A DNA stretch of 64,000 nt. It comes from Sympetrum striolatum. Taxonomy: Eukaryota > Arthropoda > Insecta > Odonata > Libellulidae. The notes beneath the pieces are model-generated. The model made no database searches, was not told the origin of the DNA, and saw nothing but the letters and a program-made list of their open reading frames with translations. The stretch lies in NCBI GenBank assembly GCA_947579665.1, contig OX388348.1, forward strand, positions 11,842,001 through 11,906,000. Reading direction: 5' to 3'. Shown piece by piece: positions 39,301 to 48,035 of the stretch; position 1 is the stretch's first letter; every line of letters begins with the position of its first letter. Position numbers and translations under genes: made by a program.

Positions 39301-42300
39301 TGTATCATTTCAGCTCAAATTTGGCTTATTAATTTTTGCCATTACTGCTTACATTTATGATCAATTTCTCAGTTATAGATAACTTTTTCATTTACTCAAG
39401 GCTCTAAATTGATATGATAATTGTTAAGCTCTTCAAAATTGGCTGTGTGCCTCTGTTAGTGTGACTGTCTGAGAATTAACGTTATTTCATTCTTCTTATA
39501 AACTTCATTGCATCATGATTCCTGTATTATAAAGGTAGAACAGGTCATCTTGAAGGCAATTGATGTAACATCTTTAAAAACTGTGCAAGCAAAATGAATT
39601 TTTCTTGAACTGTTTCTATTGGCTGCAAATTTTGATTCAAATTTAATGGGCATATTTTTCACATAGAAGTAATAATTCTGACTGTAGCAATTATTATAGA
39701 GGTGCATGGTGGCATTTTAAAAATCTTTATTCTTTTTTTTGCGACTTAGGGAGGTTTGTCAACCACTCCTGTGAACCCAATTGCGAGATGCAGAAATGGA
39801 GCGTGAATGGTCTTTTCCGCATGGCATTGTTTGCACTAAGAGACATTGAACCAAACGAGGAGCTGACATACGATTATAACTTTTCCCTCTTTAACCCAGC
39901 TGAAGGACAGGTAAATACTAGAAAGTCATGATAAGCGTTTGCTTATCAAATTAAAAAGACTAAAATTTCACTTAAGTACTTACTGTATTATGACATTATT
40001 CCATCAGGAGTTTTTTAGTTCTCAAATAGCGAATAATATGCATGTCCTCCTATTTCTCCTAGTATCTCAATGTTGTTTTTCTTTTCATAATAACTTTGAT
40101 GCATCAAAATAAACAACTTTATTTATACTTACATAATAATCCTATTTTAATTGACTTCAGCAATTATAATAATTTATGAATTTATTAACCTTAGAATAAG
40201 TACATCTATTTTTTATGTTAATTATGTTATACATCATACATTTATCATATGCTCTAAGTACAACTATGACTACTGTTTTGAAAAGGGGTAAAGAGATTTA
40301 TATCGTAAATCTGGAAGTAAATATAACAATAAGTAATTATAATCAATGAAGGTGGAGAAATTAGTAAGAAGCACTGCATCTTGAATAGCTAAAAGTTAAC
40401 GAAAATAAAGTCTTATCTTATTTGAAGTTCTACCCATGATAGTTTTACTCCAAATATTTCTTGTATGTGAGTATTTATAATGTTTGAATTTTAGTCCCTA
40501 CATTTTAGTTCTCTTTCCATTTTTCAAAGTGGCTCATAGAATTTTATTGACTAAGGTATAATAATTATTTTTGAAAAGTATTACAACCATGTGCCAGTAT
40601 CAATGTGTTCATTTGTCAATTATGAGTATCTTTTAATAAAACACTTATAAATATATGTATATATTATACCCATGTATATTAAATGTAAATATTATGTTTT
40701 TACTCTTAGATATTACAAATGAATATTCAGCTTTGTAAACTTATGATTGTTTTGTTTCATTTTTCCAGCCATGTAAATGTGGCAGTGACCATTGCAGAGG
40801 TGTAATAGGAGGGAAGTCTCAGAGGCTCAACGGTGCTGGTGCTATTGCCTGTTGTTCAGCTGGTACCAGTGGAAGTGGTACTGGTATCGTTATTGGAGAG
40901 GAAGGAATTGAGGGGAAAGGGCAGCTAGGGAACAGAGCAAGGAAAAGTGCTCGTAAAAGTGGTAGAATGAGATTGAAGAGGGGTGCGGAGGGTAGCACCG
41001 GAGTGAGGAATGCCAACATGATGCCAGTTCGACCCATGTCGCATCAACAACGATGTTTTGCTCAGATTCACCACTGCTTCCTGCTGCGAAACCTCGAGAA
41101 GGTAAATTTTCTGTTGGTTCATATCACTAAAGCGCTTGAAGATCTTTTGTTTTTTCTTTGATTCTTTCTTTGGAGACTTATTTCATTATTTTTCAATATA
41201 TATATTGAATCTTAAAACTCAAGTTCATTTATAACTTGTTACTTATTGAAGTAATTGAAGAAACGTAATTTAAAAACATCAATGTTTTGGTATGCCTTGC
41301 CTCTGAACCAAGAGATTTTCCTCAATGTACTTTACTGCAGCATAATAAACAGTATTCTGTGGACATTTCTAAAGAATGAACACTAAGTATACTCCATCAT
41401 AAGTTTATTTCTACAACTGGTATCCTCATCACCAGAAGCAGTAATCTCAATCACAATCGCAATATTCCACAAATTCACTCTTGATCTCATTAATAGTATT
41501 CTTTATATTATTTGCCATAAATTCCTTCATTTACTATAGATTACTAAAATTTCCTAACAAAATCTGTAATACTTATTCTTTGGAAGTTATTTTGTTACCT
41601 ATTATTGATTTTATTTTCTCATATATTCCCTATCCCAAAGTTTATCTCTCTTATAATCAGTTAACTTATGATTATAAGTGGAGGATATATTAACCATAAT
41701 TATTTGTGGATGTTTCAAAGACCTGTTCACGTTTTGGCTTCTCTGTATAAGGTTGATAAATTTATCTTCTTCCATTACTTTTCTGTCCAATTAAGTTTTT
41801 ACTCTGGCCAGAAATTTAATATTGAGTATCTGTTTAAAATATTTGTTTTTATTTCTGATGACTGTTACAACATTTATGAAATTTTAGAATTATTTTACAA
41901 ATTATTAGAAGGAAATCAGAAAAAGGAAAATGGTTGAAATAGTATTTTCCTTTATTATTATATTTATTATAAAAACTAACATTTGTCATTCTCTTGTAGG
42001 TCAAAAGAATGCGTGAGAGGCTAAAGAAAGCAAGCAAGAAAGATCAAACATATGGCTACAGCAAACCACCTACAGCTAATGCCAAGGCAGCAGATGTATT
42101 TTTAACTCAGTTGAATGCACTTTCTACACCTCGTTCTATGAGAACCAGGAGGTTGGCTCAGGCAGAGGACAATCCAGAGTTGACTAGGACAGCTAGACTT
42201 GCCTTTGTATTTCGGGATATTTACAGCGTTGTGATTGGTGCTAAAGGTGAGTCTTGTTTCATTAAATTCCTTCATTGATTTCATTCCTTAATGTTTTTGT

Positions 42301-45300
42301 CTGTTAATTTAATCATGATTGATATATTCTTGATTTAGAAATCAGTTTAAAATACATATAGTATAAGTGTTTTTCTTTGCTCTATTTTAATTGGGTTTTT
42401 CTTAATTTTGCAAAGTTTAAGTTACCATGCTGACCAACACCATCTTTCGGTGTTCTATTTTAGCTTTTTTATTTCTGGAATAAAGTTTTAGAAATATTAA
42501 TGATAATGTTATGATACATTATCTCCAAAAGCTTAAGAAATCAAAGTGAAAATTGAACCAAAATTTTTATTTTTCTTTTCAAGTATCTAACTAAGGTAAA
42601 AAGCTGGGTTACCCATATATATTAGAAGTATTGCAAGTTTAAGCTCCATCCCGAGGAGTTGAAAATTTTGCTTGCCTCTTTATGTTGACATTTTTACAGC
42701 AGAATAATAGTAAAAATTTGTTAAGATCGTATATCAGATGTATTTGTGAATTCTAGGTTTCGTATATCTGGAGGTTGAGAAATATTGTATTCTATTACAG
42801 TTTTATCATAAAATAGAAGGGCAATCTTCAAGAGTTTCATTAGATGTAATCACGAATTATACGAAGTATTCCTGTATTTCAAAATTTTTACTGAATGGTA
42901 ATTTTCTTGTTTCAGATGAGAGAAGTCAGCTCTTGGCAGAGCCTTTTGTTGCCCTTCCATCTAAGCGTAAACATCCAGAGTACTATGTGAGAATAACTGA
43001 TCCTATTGATCTTGCCACCTTGGAACGTAACATCGTTACTGGTTATTATAAGACTGTTGAAGCTTTCGACCATGACTTCACCAGACTCTTCTCCAATAAC
43101 ATGAGATTTTTTGGTCGTACATCTGAGCTTGGGATAGCTGCTGCCCGTCTCCTCAAGGTGTACAACATGACAAAATTGGATTTCTTATCTCAGTTAGAAG
43201 ACATCCTTGGAGAAAGTCCACCTGCTTCGTTCATCCCAGATTGTGATATTGGTAAGTGGCAAGGTCTATATGATGTAGTTAATTTGCTTCCTAAATTCCA
43301 TCACAAGTAGGATTATATGCTGCAGTATAGTTAAAATTTATTATGACATGTTTGCATAAACTCCAGCCTACAGACCAGCCTGTTCTATTTGATAATTCTA
43401 TATGGCCTGCAATGCAATTAAAAAGCATTTCATTTGCATCTTGATACTGCTTAGGCATATAACAAAACAGGGTTTAAAGTTGATTTATTAGTGCATTATA
43501 TTCATATCTTTCCATCAAAGTAGTATTGTTATTGAATCGTTTGACTCGCATCTGGTGTGTCAAATTAAATTCATGGTAATATTAATACAAATATAAATAT
43601 TTTAGTTAGAAGTAAAATAATGCACCAGAACTTTAAGAAGATACCTCATGATAATGAAAGCAGTATATCTAAGATAAAATTTTCAAAAGATTCTTTTTCC
43701 TCATCAAGTAATATTCTGAATGGAAAGTAATTTTGTGTTGTGAATTAAGTTTACATGTGTTTTGTGTTACCGGCATCGGTTGATAATCATCAATTACAAA
43801 GATAATCTTATTCAAAACTGATACCTGAAACTGATACTGAAATGTGTGCTGAAGATGAGGAGGTTGATAGTTTCTTTGTGAAAGCTTTCCCTAGTTTTAG
43901 TTACCTTTGGTATGCACCAATGTTTTAATTCTCCGTAAATGACTGAACTCTTTACAGGAGGAGAAGAGGAGGATGTGATTCGTTGTATATGTGGACTTTA
44001 TAAGGATGAAGGGATGATGATCCAGTGTGAACGCTGCTTAGTGTGGCAGCACTGCGATTGCGTTGCCGCTGACGAAGGAGTAGAACATTATCTGTGCGAG
44101 CAATGCAATCCAAGACCTGTGGATCTGGAAATAAAAATGACTCCGCAACCTGATTTCCAACCCAGCCCAGGAGTCATACATTACATTTCTCTGTTGAGAG
44201 GAGATCTCCAAATAAGACAAGGTAATAGGCAGTAAACTCAATTTTACTTGATTACTCTGCTATCCTCTCTTTTCTCTAGCAGAGAATGTATTCCTAAGTT
44301 CTGTTTCTCACTGTGCCATTCTATAAAAAAATTAATGATTGCAATGAAATTGTCAGCTTTCCAATTTATAGTTTTCCTGACATACTTGGTTTTAAATTTA
44401 TAATATCAATATGCAGTTGTCAGTATGTATGTCTGGCGATTCAAAGGCCAAAATTGAATCTGAAATCTGTTTTTTATAATTTTATTTGTATAACATTAGA
44501 AATATTTTCATCCTTTAAATGTTTTGGGATCTAAGTTCTACTCATTATTCATTTTTATTTTAATTTTGCAATTTGATAGAATCAGGACTTGTCTAAAGTG
44601 CCTGCCAAATCCAGATAATGAATCTTAAACTTAATATTGTTTATTTTCTAAACACTTTTAGTTTGCTAGTGTTGAAAAGATGGTTGTTATGATTCCCTGA
44701 TGCATAAGCCATTGGAAGATTGTTAGCTACCTTTAGGAAGTTTGAAAATCAATTCCCGAATTAAAATATATTCTTTAACACTTATGTAACTTCCTCATGG
44801 GAGTATTTAACATTCTCTTCCTGTGATTATATATTCGATTGTTCCTCATTCTTACATTCTTGCTGTATTTACAGGTGATGCTGTTTATGTGCTCAGAGAT
44901 ATGATCAGCGAGGAAGGAGACAAGACCAATCCACCAGTTAAACATACCTACAAGACAGTGAAAGATATTAAAGTTACTGACCTGGACATATTCCGGGTGG
45001 AAAGGCTGTGGAAAGACAAAAAGTAAAGATCTTCTCTTAGAACAATTTACTTTAAAACTTTCTATTTTGATGTTCTTTTACTTTAGTAAATTGTCAAACA
45101 TTGAACTCATCAATTTGTTTTTTCTTTTACAGTGGAGAGAGATTTGCTTTGGGTCATCATTATCTGAGGCCCCATGAAACATACCACGAACCAACGCGCA
45201 AGTTTTTCCCAAATGAAGTTATGCGTGTACCATTATACGAAATTGTTCCTCTTGACCTCATAATGGGCCACTGCTGGGTCTTGGATCCTACTACGTTCTG

Positions 45301-48035
45301 CAAGGGACGTCCTGCAGGGGCACCAGAAAAACATATATACATCTGTGAATATAGGGTTGACAAGAATGCACGTCTGTTTACCAAAATTGCAAAACCAAAG
45401 TACTCCATCTGCACGAAGACTTACGCTTTTGAAAAATTTGACGTTCGCCTCAAAATATCCAGGACTTACACAGTAAGTGTTTTTTTATGTTTAAAATATT
45501 TGTAGCTATTGTTGAATTTATCTTTTCGACCACACTACTGAGCGTATTAATGAATGTAGGGATACCTAAATGTATAGCTTTTAGGAGATATAGATTTTGT
45601 CACTATGCTTCAAATATCATTTTAATCTTTTATTTAAAGTAAAATTGAACATGGCTTAGTGTTTGATCTCACAATTTCTCATTTGTACACTTATATTTTA
45701 TCGGTTATTTTAGTGTTGATTCAGTTACTCTCTATGAAGTATATCGGAGAAGTATGATGTTTTCCACAAATTTTTAGATTAATGAAATAAATAATGAATT
45801 TGTACTGAAGAAAATTCAAAATAAAATTATCTTTCTGTCCGAATCATATTTTATGTTGTAATTTTCCAGTAAAAAACATGCGCGGTATTAGTTGCTAATT
45901 TAATACATCTTCTTTGTATGCTTCATGTTGCTTTTGTCAAATGTAGGAATTTGAGATATTTTTTGGAAATTAACGATTCAAGATATGTGAATGATGTAGA
46001 AAATGCAGTAAGTTTTGTCATAGAATGATGCTGAGTGTTGAAACCTATTCTTCTCTTGGAAGGTTTTATTTGCTAAGTGGGAGTGAGGAATGTCTGAATA
46101 TCCATAAATATATTATTAATTATTTAAGTTCAAATCAAAATAATCACAATTTCATTAAATGCTTATTATAATAAAAAATAATATTGAGATTGTTAGAAGA
46201 TTTTCATGGTGGAAAAATGTTCATGACTTTTCGCTATTTCTTCATAAGATTGGATGTAATCAATTAACCCTATCTATCATAGATCAGCCACCTTTGAAAA
46301 GTAACAAAATGCAATAAATTGATTATTCTACTTAAACCTAGGTAACCTGTTTTATATAACTTGTAATATTACATTCAATGAAAATGAAAGAAGTATTCTT
46401 AGATTAGTAACTGTAAATTTAGTTGTAGTTCTTTTGTGTGTTGCAAAATGACATCTGATTTTTCTAACAGCCTCATGGTCCAGTGGCACCTAAATCTAGA
46501 GGAAGGAGTCGGTCGTCAGCTCCTGATGACGATGCCTGCTCTGGAAAATCTGATGCTTCAAGAACAAACCGGAGAATGGTTAATAATACCATTAGAACTC
46601 AGCCTCCTCCACAGGAATTACGGGATGTTAGAAAGGAGATTCCTTTGGCTAGGGTAAGATTTTTTTAAACTTGTAATTTGAATAAACAAATCAGTAGTAG
46701 ATCTCGCATTAAATGCAATCAGTGACCAGTTTTGTCACAATGTGGCGTAATCAGATGTTTGTAATTGTTAATGTGGGAATTTTTATACACATTTTGATGA
46801 AGGAATTTTACTAAATCACATCTGAAGCAGTCTTTTTCCGCGTAATATACCTTACGCTTTATTTGGATGTTCTCCTTTATGTATTCTTTAAGAAGTAATG
46901 GTGTTGGTGTATTTTTAATGGGAGACTTTTCTTAATTCTTCAGATGAGTTTCAATCACTCAGTTAAAATACTATTTGTAATGCAGTGTACTCTCATTTTG
47001 ATTATTTGTCAAAGAATATTATATATGAAATTTATCAGGAGTCTTCTTATTACCAACGTATAAAGTCTAAATTCTTGTTTCTTAACTTTCAATAAGTTAT
47101 TGCGCAATTTAGGAAGGATCGTGTACAATGAGTTATTTGAAAGATAAATTAGGAGTAATGTCCTACATTGTTTTATACATACATTCTTACATCTTGAATG
47201 ATCATTACCTCATCTTTAACACCTAATTGAGCATGGTTTTTAATGGTATTTTTCCAAATGTTTGATATCAACTAAAAGTTTTCTATAACTATGGTATAGT
47301 ATGAGGAATAATTAACATGTTTAGTCCTGGCAAAGTGTTCGATGAGTTTGCAAATTTAAGAATGACATAACCTCTAGAAATGTGTGTCATGAGGTGCTCT
47401 AAAATGATCGAAAATAAGAAAGTGCTGTTGCTAAGCATTGATGTACTCTAAATGGCAAGAGTCTACTGCCAAAGGTGGTCTTAGGCATGTATCTATGACT
47501 ACCGCTACATGGCGGTGATCAACTTTCAAATGGTTTAAAAATAAATTATTGATCTTGGATTCAAATAAGTCCATCTCATAGCTTTGAAAAGACAGACTAA
47601 GGCTTCACTTCGCCGTAGTAATTAACAATAAACTGATTTATTATAAGGCGTTTACTACACCGGGAGACAACTAATAAAGTATTTAATTAATCATTAGGTA
47701 AATTAATTTTCTTGTGGTATAGTGAACATTTCATAATGAATCTGTTTACATAGCTTAATTTCAAATTTTCTTTAATATATTTGCTACTAATAGATATCTA
47801 TTCATTTCTCATTTAATAAGAATAAGTTTTATCTTCTGTAGTTGATTGTGAGTAAAGCATAACATTTTCTAACCTCTTAATTTTTCTTCTGCAGAGAGTC
47901 CAACAGAAAGAGAGGCTGAATCGAATACTACTACGCCTGCTAGCGCAATTGCCAACAAAGCAGCCCCTCGACTTATCTTACCTCCTCGAACCTGGGAGGC
48001 GACATCGTAAGAAACCTGCTCTCCTGAACACCTGA
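27123..48035 (+). CDS. ash1: ASH1-type histone-lysine N-methyltransferase (spliced, 16 exons seen; 5' end missing)
   Basis: Known role: ASH1/ASH1L methylates nucleosomal histone H3 at lysine 36, acts in the nucleus, and counters Polycomb repression. Seen here: sixteen exons with GT-AG borders and consistent phases (27123-27383, 28452-31268, 32302-33854, 37109-37258, 37823-38052, 38466-38692, 39059-39245, 39750-39910, 40769-41101, 42000-42246, 42916-43251, 43958-44221, 44875-45022, 45133-45472, 46471-46653, 47895-48035). They total 7,578 nt, 2,525 residues plus stop TGA. Residue numbers below count from the first codon seen. Order: disordered N-terminal half with AT-hooks, AWS (about 1680-1735), SET (about 1736-1855), post-SET, bromodomain, PHD, BAH, conserved tail. 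This combination is diagnostic of ASH1. The first exon opens in phase 0 without a usable ATG (stop at 27096-27098 in frame), so at least one upstream exon exists and was not found. A length above 2,500 residues fits the family (fly about 2,200, human about 2,970). Confidence 0.95.
27384..28451 (+). other. ash1 intron with a 36-bp inverted repeat
   Basis: GT-AG intron between exons a and b. Apart from the inverted repeat at 27,507-27,619 it is AT-rich and unremarkable. Confidence 0.8.
27507..27619. repeat. Fold-back / MITE-like inverted repeat
   Basis: Left arm 27,507-27,543 (atcaaagaattgtataataa...) and right arm 27,583-27,619 are reverse complements over about 36 bp with only a few mismatches. 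They are separated by a 39-bp loop. No convincing target-site duplication was found. It is probably a small non-autonomous element or its remnant. Confidence 0.7.
28452..31268 (+). CDS. ash1: ash1 exon b: giant exon with AT-hooks and basic regions
   Basis: An uninterrupted 939-codon exon (residues 88-1026), acceptor tcctttcag, donor aag|gtatgt. The protein is low in complexity: an acidic start, a Ser/Pro-rich middle (about 29,330-29,560), and long Lys/Arg stretches near the end that look like nuclear localisation signals. Three AT-hook cores are visible: RGRP at 29,178-29,189 (residues 330-333), GRP within [11 protein letters not shown] at 29,757-29,765, and GRP within [11 protein letters not shown] at 29,982-29,990. 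AT-hooks bind the minor groove of AT-rich DNA and are known in ASH1 proteins. The long open frame in otherwise AT-rich, stop-rich DNA is strong evidence of coding. Such oversized disordered exons are typical of the ASH1 N-terminal half. Confidence 0.93.
31269..32301 (+). other. ash1 intron, AT-rich
   Basis: GT-AG intron between exons b and c. No exon, transposon or repeat recognised. Confidence 0.8.
32302..33854 (+). CDS. ash1: ash1 exon c: conserved RLPLKKRHY motif, 10-residue repeats, basic and acidic tracts
   Basis: Acceptor ttctttcag, donor tacag|gtgaga, phase 0 in and 2 out. The first 20 codons include [10 protein letters not shown] (32,332-32,361), which stands out as an ordered, probably conserved motif in a disordered region. 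Four tandem 10-residue repeats of the type xxTPKSxE(K/R)(A/V) follow at 32,488-32,607. Then comes a Ser/Pro-rich part and, at 33,200-33,390, a very lysine/arginine-rich stretch ([20 protein letters not shown]...) that is a good nuclear localisation and DNA-contact candidate. The end is acidic and lysine-rich and leads into the pre-AWS exon. Confidence 0.93.
32488..32607 (+). repeat. Four in-frame 30-bp / 10-residue repeats in ash1
   Basis: Four consecutive 30-bp units encode [30 protein letters not shown] and [10 protein letters not shown], with a partial copy just before. The TP core suggests proline-directed phosphorylation sites; that is inference. The 30-bp length keeps the frame. Confidence 0.85.
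34464..36725 (+). mobile_element. Tigger/pogo-like DNA transposon in an ash1 intron
   Basis: It lies wholly inside the ash1 intron 33,855-37,108, in the sense direction. The left end is TA|cagtagtacctcttactacg at 34,462, a pogo/Tigger-type terminus. It contains the transposase pseudogene 34,895-36,725. No matching right terminal inverted repeat is visible after the coding part, so the 3' end is deleted or has diverged. Confidence 0.85.
34895..36725 (+). pseudogene. Tigger-like DDE transposase pseudogene
   Basis: It starts with a good context (gccATGG) and [17 protein letters not shown], then a helix-turn-helix ([20 protein letters not shown] and [17 protein letters not shown]). Two in-frame TGA codons occur where the family has other residues (35,216-35,218 and just after IHSVL near 35,366). 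A frame change occurs after [14 protein letters not shown], and another lies before the last catalytic block. The three acidic positions of the DDD core can all be found, but in different frames ([17 protein letters not shown] at about 35,847; QPMDQ at about 35,947). A C-terminal domain with [20 protein letters not shown] is open at 36,177-36,725. The copy is dead. Confidence 0.85.
37109..37258 (+). CDS. ash1: ash1 exon d: pre-AWS conserved region
   Basis: Acceptor tttcacag, donor ga|gtaagt, phase 2 in and out. It ends in [19 protein letters not shown], the block that precedes the catalytic region in ASH1 proteins (VAGLFSDxYK is characteristic). This match and the flawless phase with neighbours fix the identity. 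Confidence 0.95.
37259..37822 (+). other. ash1 intron with a short perfect hairpin
   Basis: GT-AG intron. It contains agagtttggct (37,710-37,720), a 5-base loop, and agccaaactct (37,726-37,736), an 11-bp perfect stem that extends by a few weaker pairs. No other feature. Confidence 0.75.
37823..38052 (+). CDS. ash1: ash1 exon e: pre-AWS conserved region
   Basis: Acceptor acttttgtag, donor acta|gtaagt. It encodes [27 protein letters not shown] and, at the end, WNYKKIRT, the conserved ASH1 stretch that leads into the AWS domain (YKKIRxNVYxDVKP across the next junction). Within the family this segment packs against the catalytic core. Confidence 0.95.
38466..38692 (+). CDS. ash1: ash1 exon f: AWS (associated with SET) zinc domain
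   Basis: Acceptor ttcttgcag, donor aag|gtaagg; residues 1671-1746. The cysteine pattern CNC at 1687-1689, then [18 protein letters not shown] and DLCKNQ is the AWS zinc cluster that is required for the activity of the SET2/NSD/ASH1 class of SET enzymes. The last part ([13 protein letters not shown]) runs into the SET domain in the next exon. Confidence 0.97.
39059..39245 (+). CDS. ash1: ash1 exon g: SET domain, N-terminal half
   Basis: Acceptor tttttcctag, donor gatg|gtaaga. It starts GWGVRTK, the SET motif that contacts S-adenosylmethionine, followed by [20 protein letters not shown] and [18 protein letters not shown]. These are the canonical SET-N and SET-I blocks of the H3K36 methyltransferase class. 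Confidence 0.97.
39750..39910 (+). CDS. ash1: ash1 exon h: SET domain, catalytic half
   Basis: Acceptor gcgacttag, donor cag|gtaaat; residues 1809-1862. It contains [11 protein letters not shown] (cofactor-binding NHSC at 1813-1816), MALFALRDI and ELTYDYNF (catalytic tyrosine motif YDY at 1849-1851). All key residues of an active SET domain are present, so the enzyme is predicted to be functional. Confidence 0.97.
40769..41101 (+). CDS. ash1: ash1 exon i: post-SET zinc motif and linker
   Basis: Acceptor tttttccag, donor aag|gtaaat. It opens [11 protein letters not shown], the post-SET CxCx4C cluster that completes the active-site zinc with NHSC. A Gly/Ser-rich linker follows, then a conserved-looking helix ([20 protein letters not shown]). 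Confidence 0.95.
42000..42246 (+). CDS. ash1: ash1 exon j: linker before bromodomain
   Basis: Acceptor ctcttgtag, donor aaag|gtgagt. It encodes a basic helix ([15 protein letters not shown]) and then [21 protein letters not shown], which forms the start of the bromodomain fold (helix Z). Phase 0 in, 1 out. Confidence 0.93.
42916..43251 (+). CDS. ash1: ash1 exon k: bromodomain
   Basis: Acceptor ttgtttcag, donor attg|gtaagt; residues 2056-2167. It shows the bromodomain scaffold: [54 protein letters not shown] and [15 protein letters not shown]. The usual acetyl-lysine asparagine lies in the NNMRFFG region, so binding is plausible but cannot be proven from sequence. Confidence 0.94.
43958..44221 (+). 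CDS. ash1: ash1 exon l: PHD finger
   Basis: Acceptor tctttacag, donor caag|gtaata. The Cys4-His-Cys3 pattern is clear: CIC (first C at residue 2177), CERC, WQHCDC and YLCEQC. This is the PHD zinc finger of ASH1, a methyl-lysine reader in related proteins. The segment after it ([20 protein letters not shown]) links to the BAH domain. Confidence 0.96.
44875..45022 (+). CDS. ash1: ash1 exon m: BAH domain, first part
   Basis: Acceptor gtatttacag, donor aa|gtaaag. It encodes GDAVYVLRD at the start of the BAH fold and [21 protein letters not shown] domains mediate protein and nucleosome contacts in chromatin factors. Confidence 0.95.
45133..45472 (+). CDS. ash1: ash1 exon n: BAH domain, second part
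   Basis: Acceptor cttttacag, donor aca|gtaagt, only 110 bp after the preceding exon. It contains [40 protein letters not shown] and [14 protein letters not shown], the standard C-terminal half of BAH with its R-P-x-E-T and F-x-N-E motifs. Confidence 0.96.
46471..46653 (+). CDS. ash1: ash1 exon o: basic C-terminal linker
   Basis: Acceptor tttctaacag, donor agg|gtaaga, phase 0 at both ends, 61 codons. It is Ser/Arg- and Pro-rich ([24 protein letters not shown]) and has no domain signature. Membership rests on phases, orientation and position between the BAH exon and the terminal exon. Confidence 0.85.
47895..48035 (+). CDS. ash1: ash1 exon p: terminal coding exon and stop
   Basis: Acceptor ttcttctgcag; stop TGA at 48,033-48,035. 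It encodes an amphipathic helix-rich tail: [20 protein letters not shown] and [20 protein letters not shown], which resembles the conserved C-terminal tail of ASH1 proteins. Poly(A) site not resolved. Confidence 0.92.
   Translation, partial: RVQQKERLNRILLRLLAQLPTKQPLDLSYLLEPGRRHRKKPALLNT

Larger units (their letters stand above)
38053..40768 (+). other. ash1 introns between AWS, SET and post-SET exons
   Basis: Introns 38,053-38,465, 38,693-39,058, 39,246-39,749 and 39,911-40,768. All are AT-rich with normal GT-AG borders. No transposon or RNA gene recognised. Confidence 0.75.
41102..47894 (+). other. ash1 introns of the bromodomain-PHD-BAH-tail part
   Basis: Introns 41,102-41,999, 42,247-42,915, 43,252-43,957, 44,222-44,874, 45,023-45,132, 45,473-46,470 and 46,654-47,894. 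All are AT-rich and GT-AG. I see no SINE footprints, MITEs or GC islands here, unlike the 5' region. Confidence 0.75.
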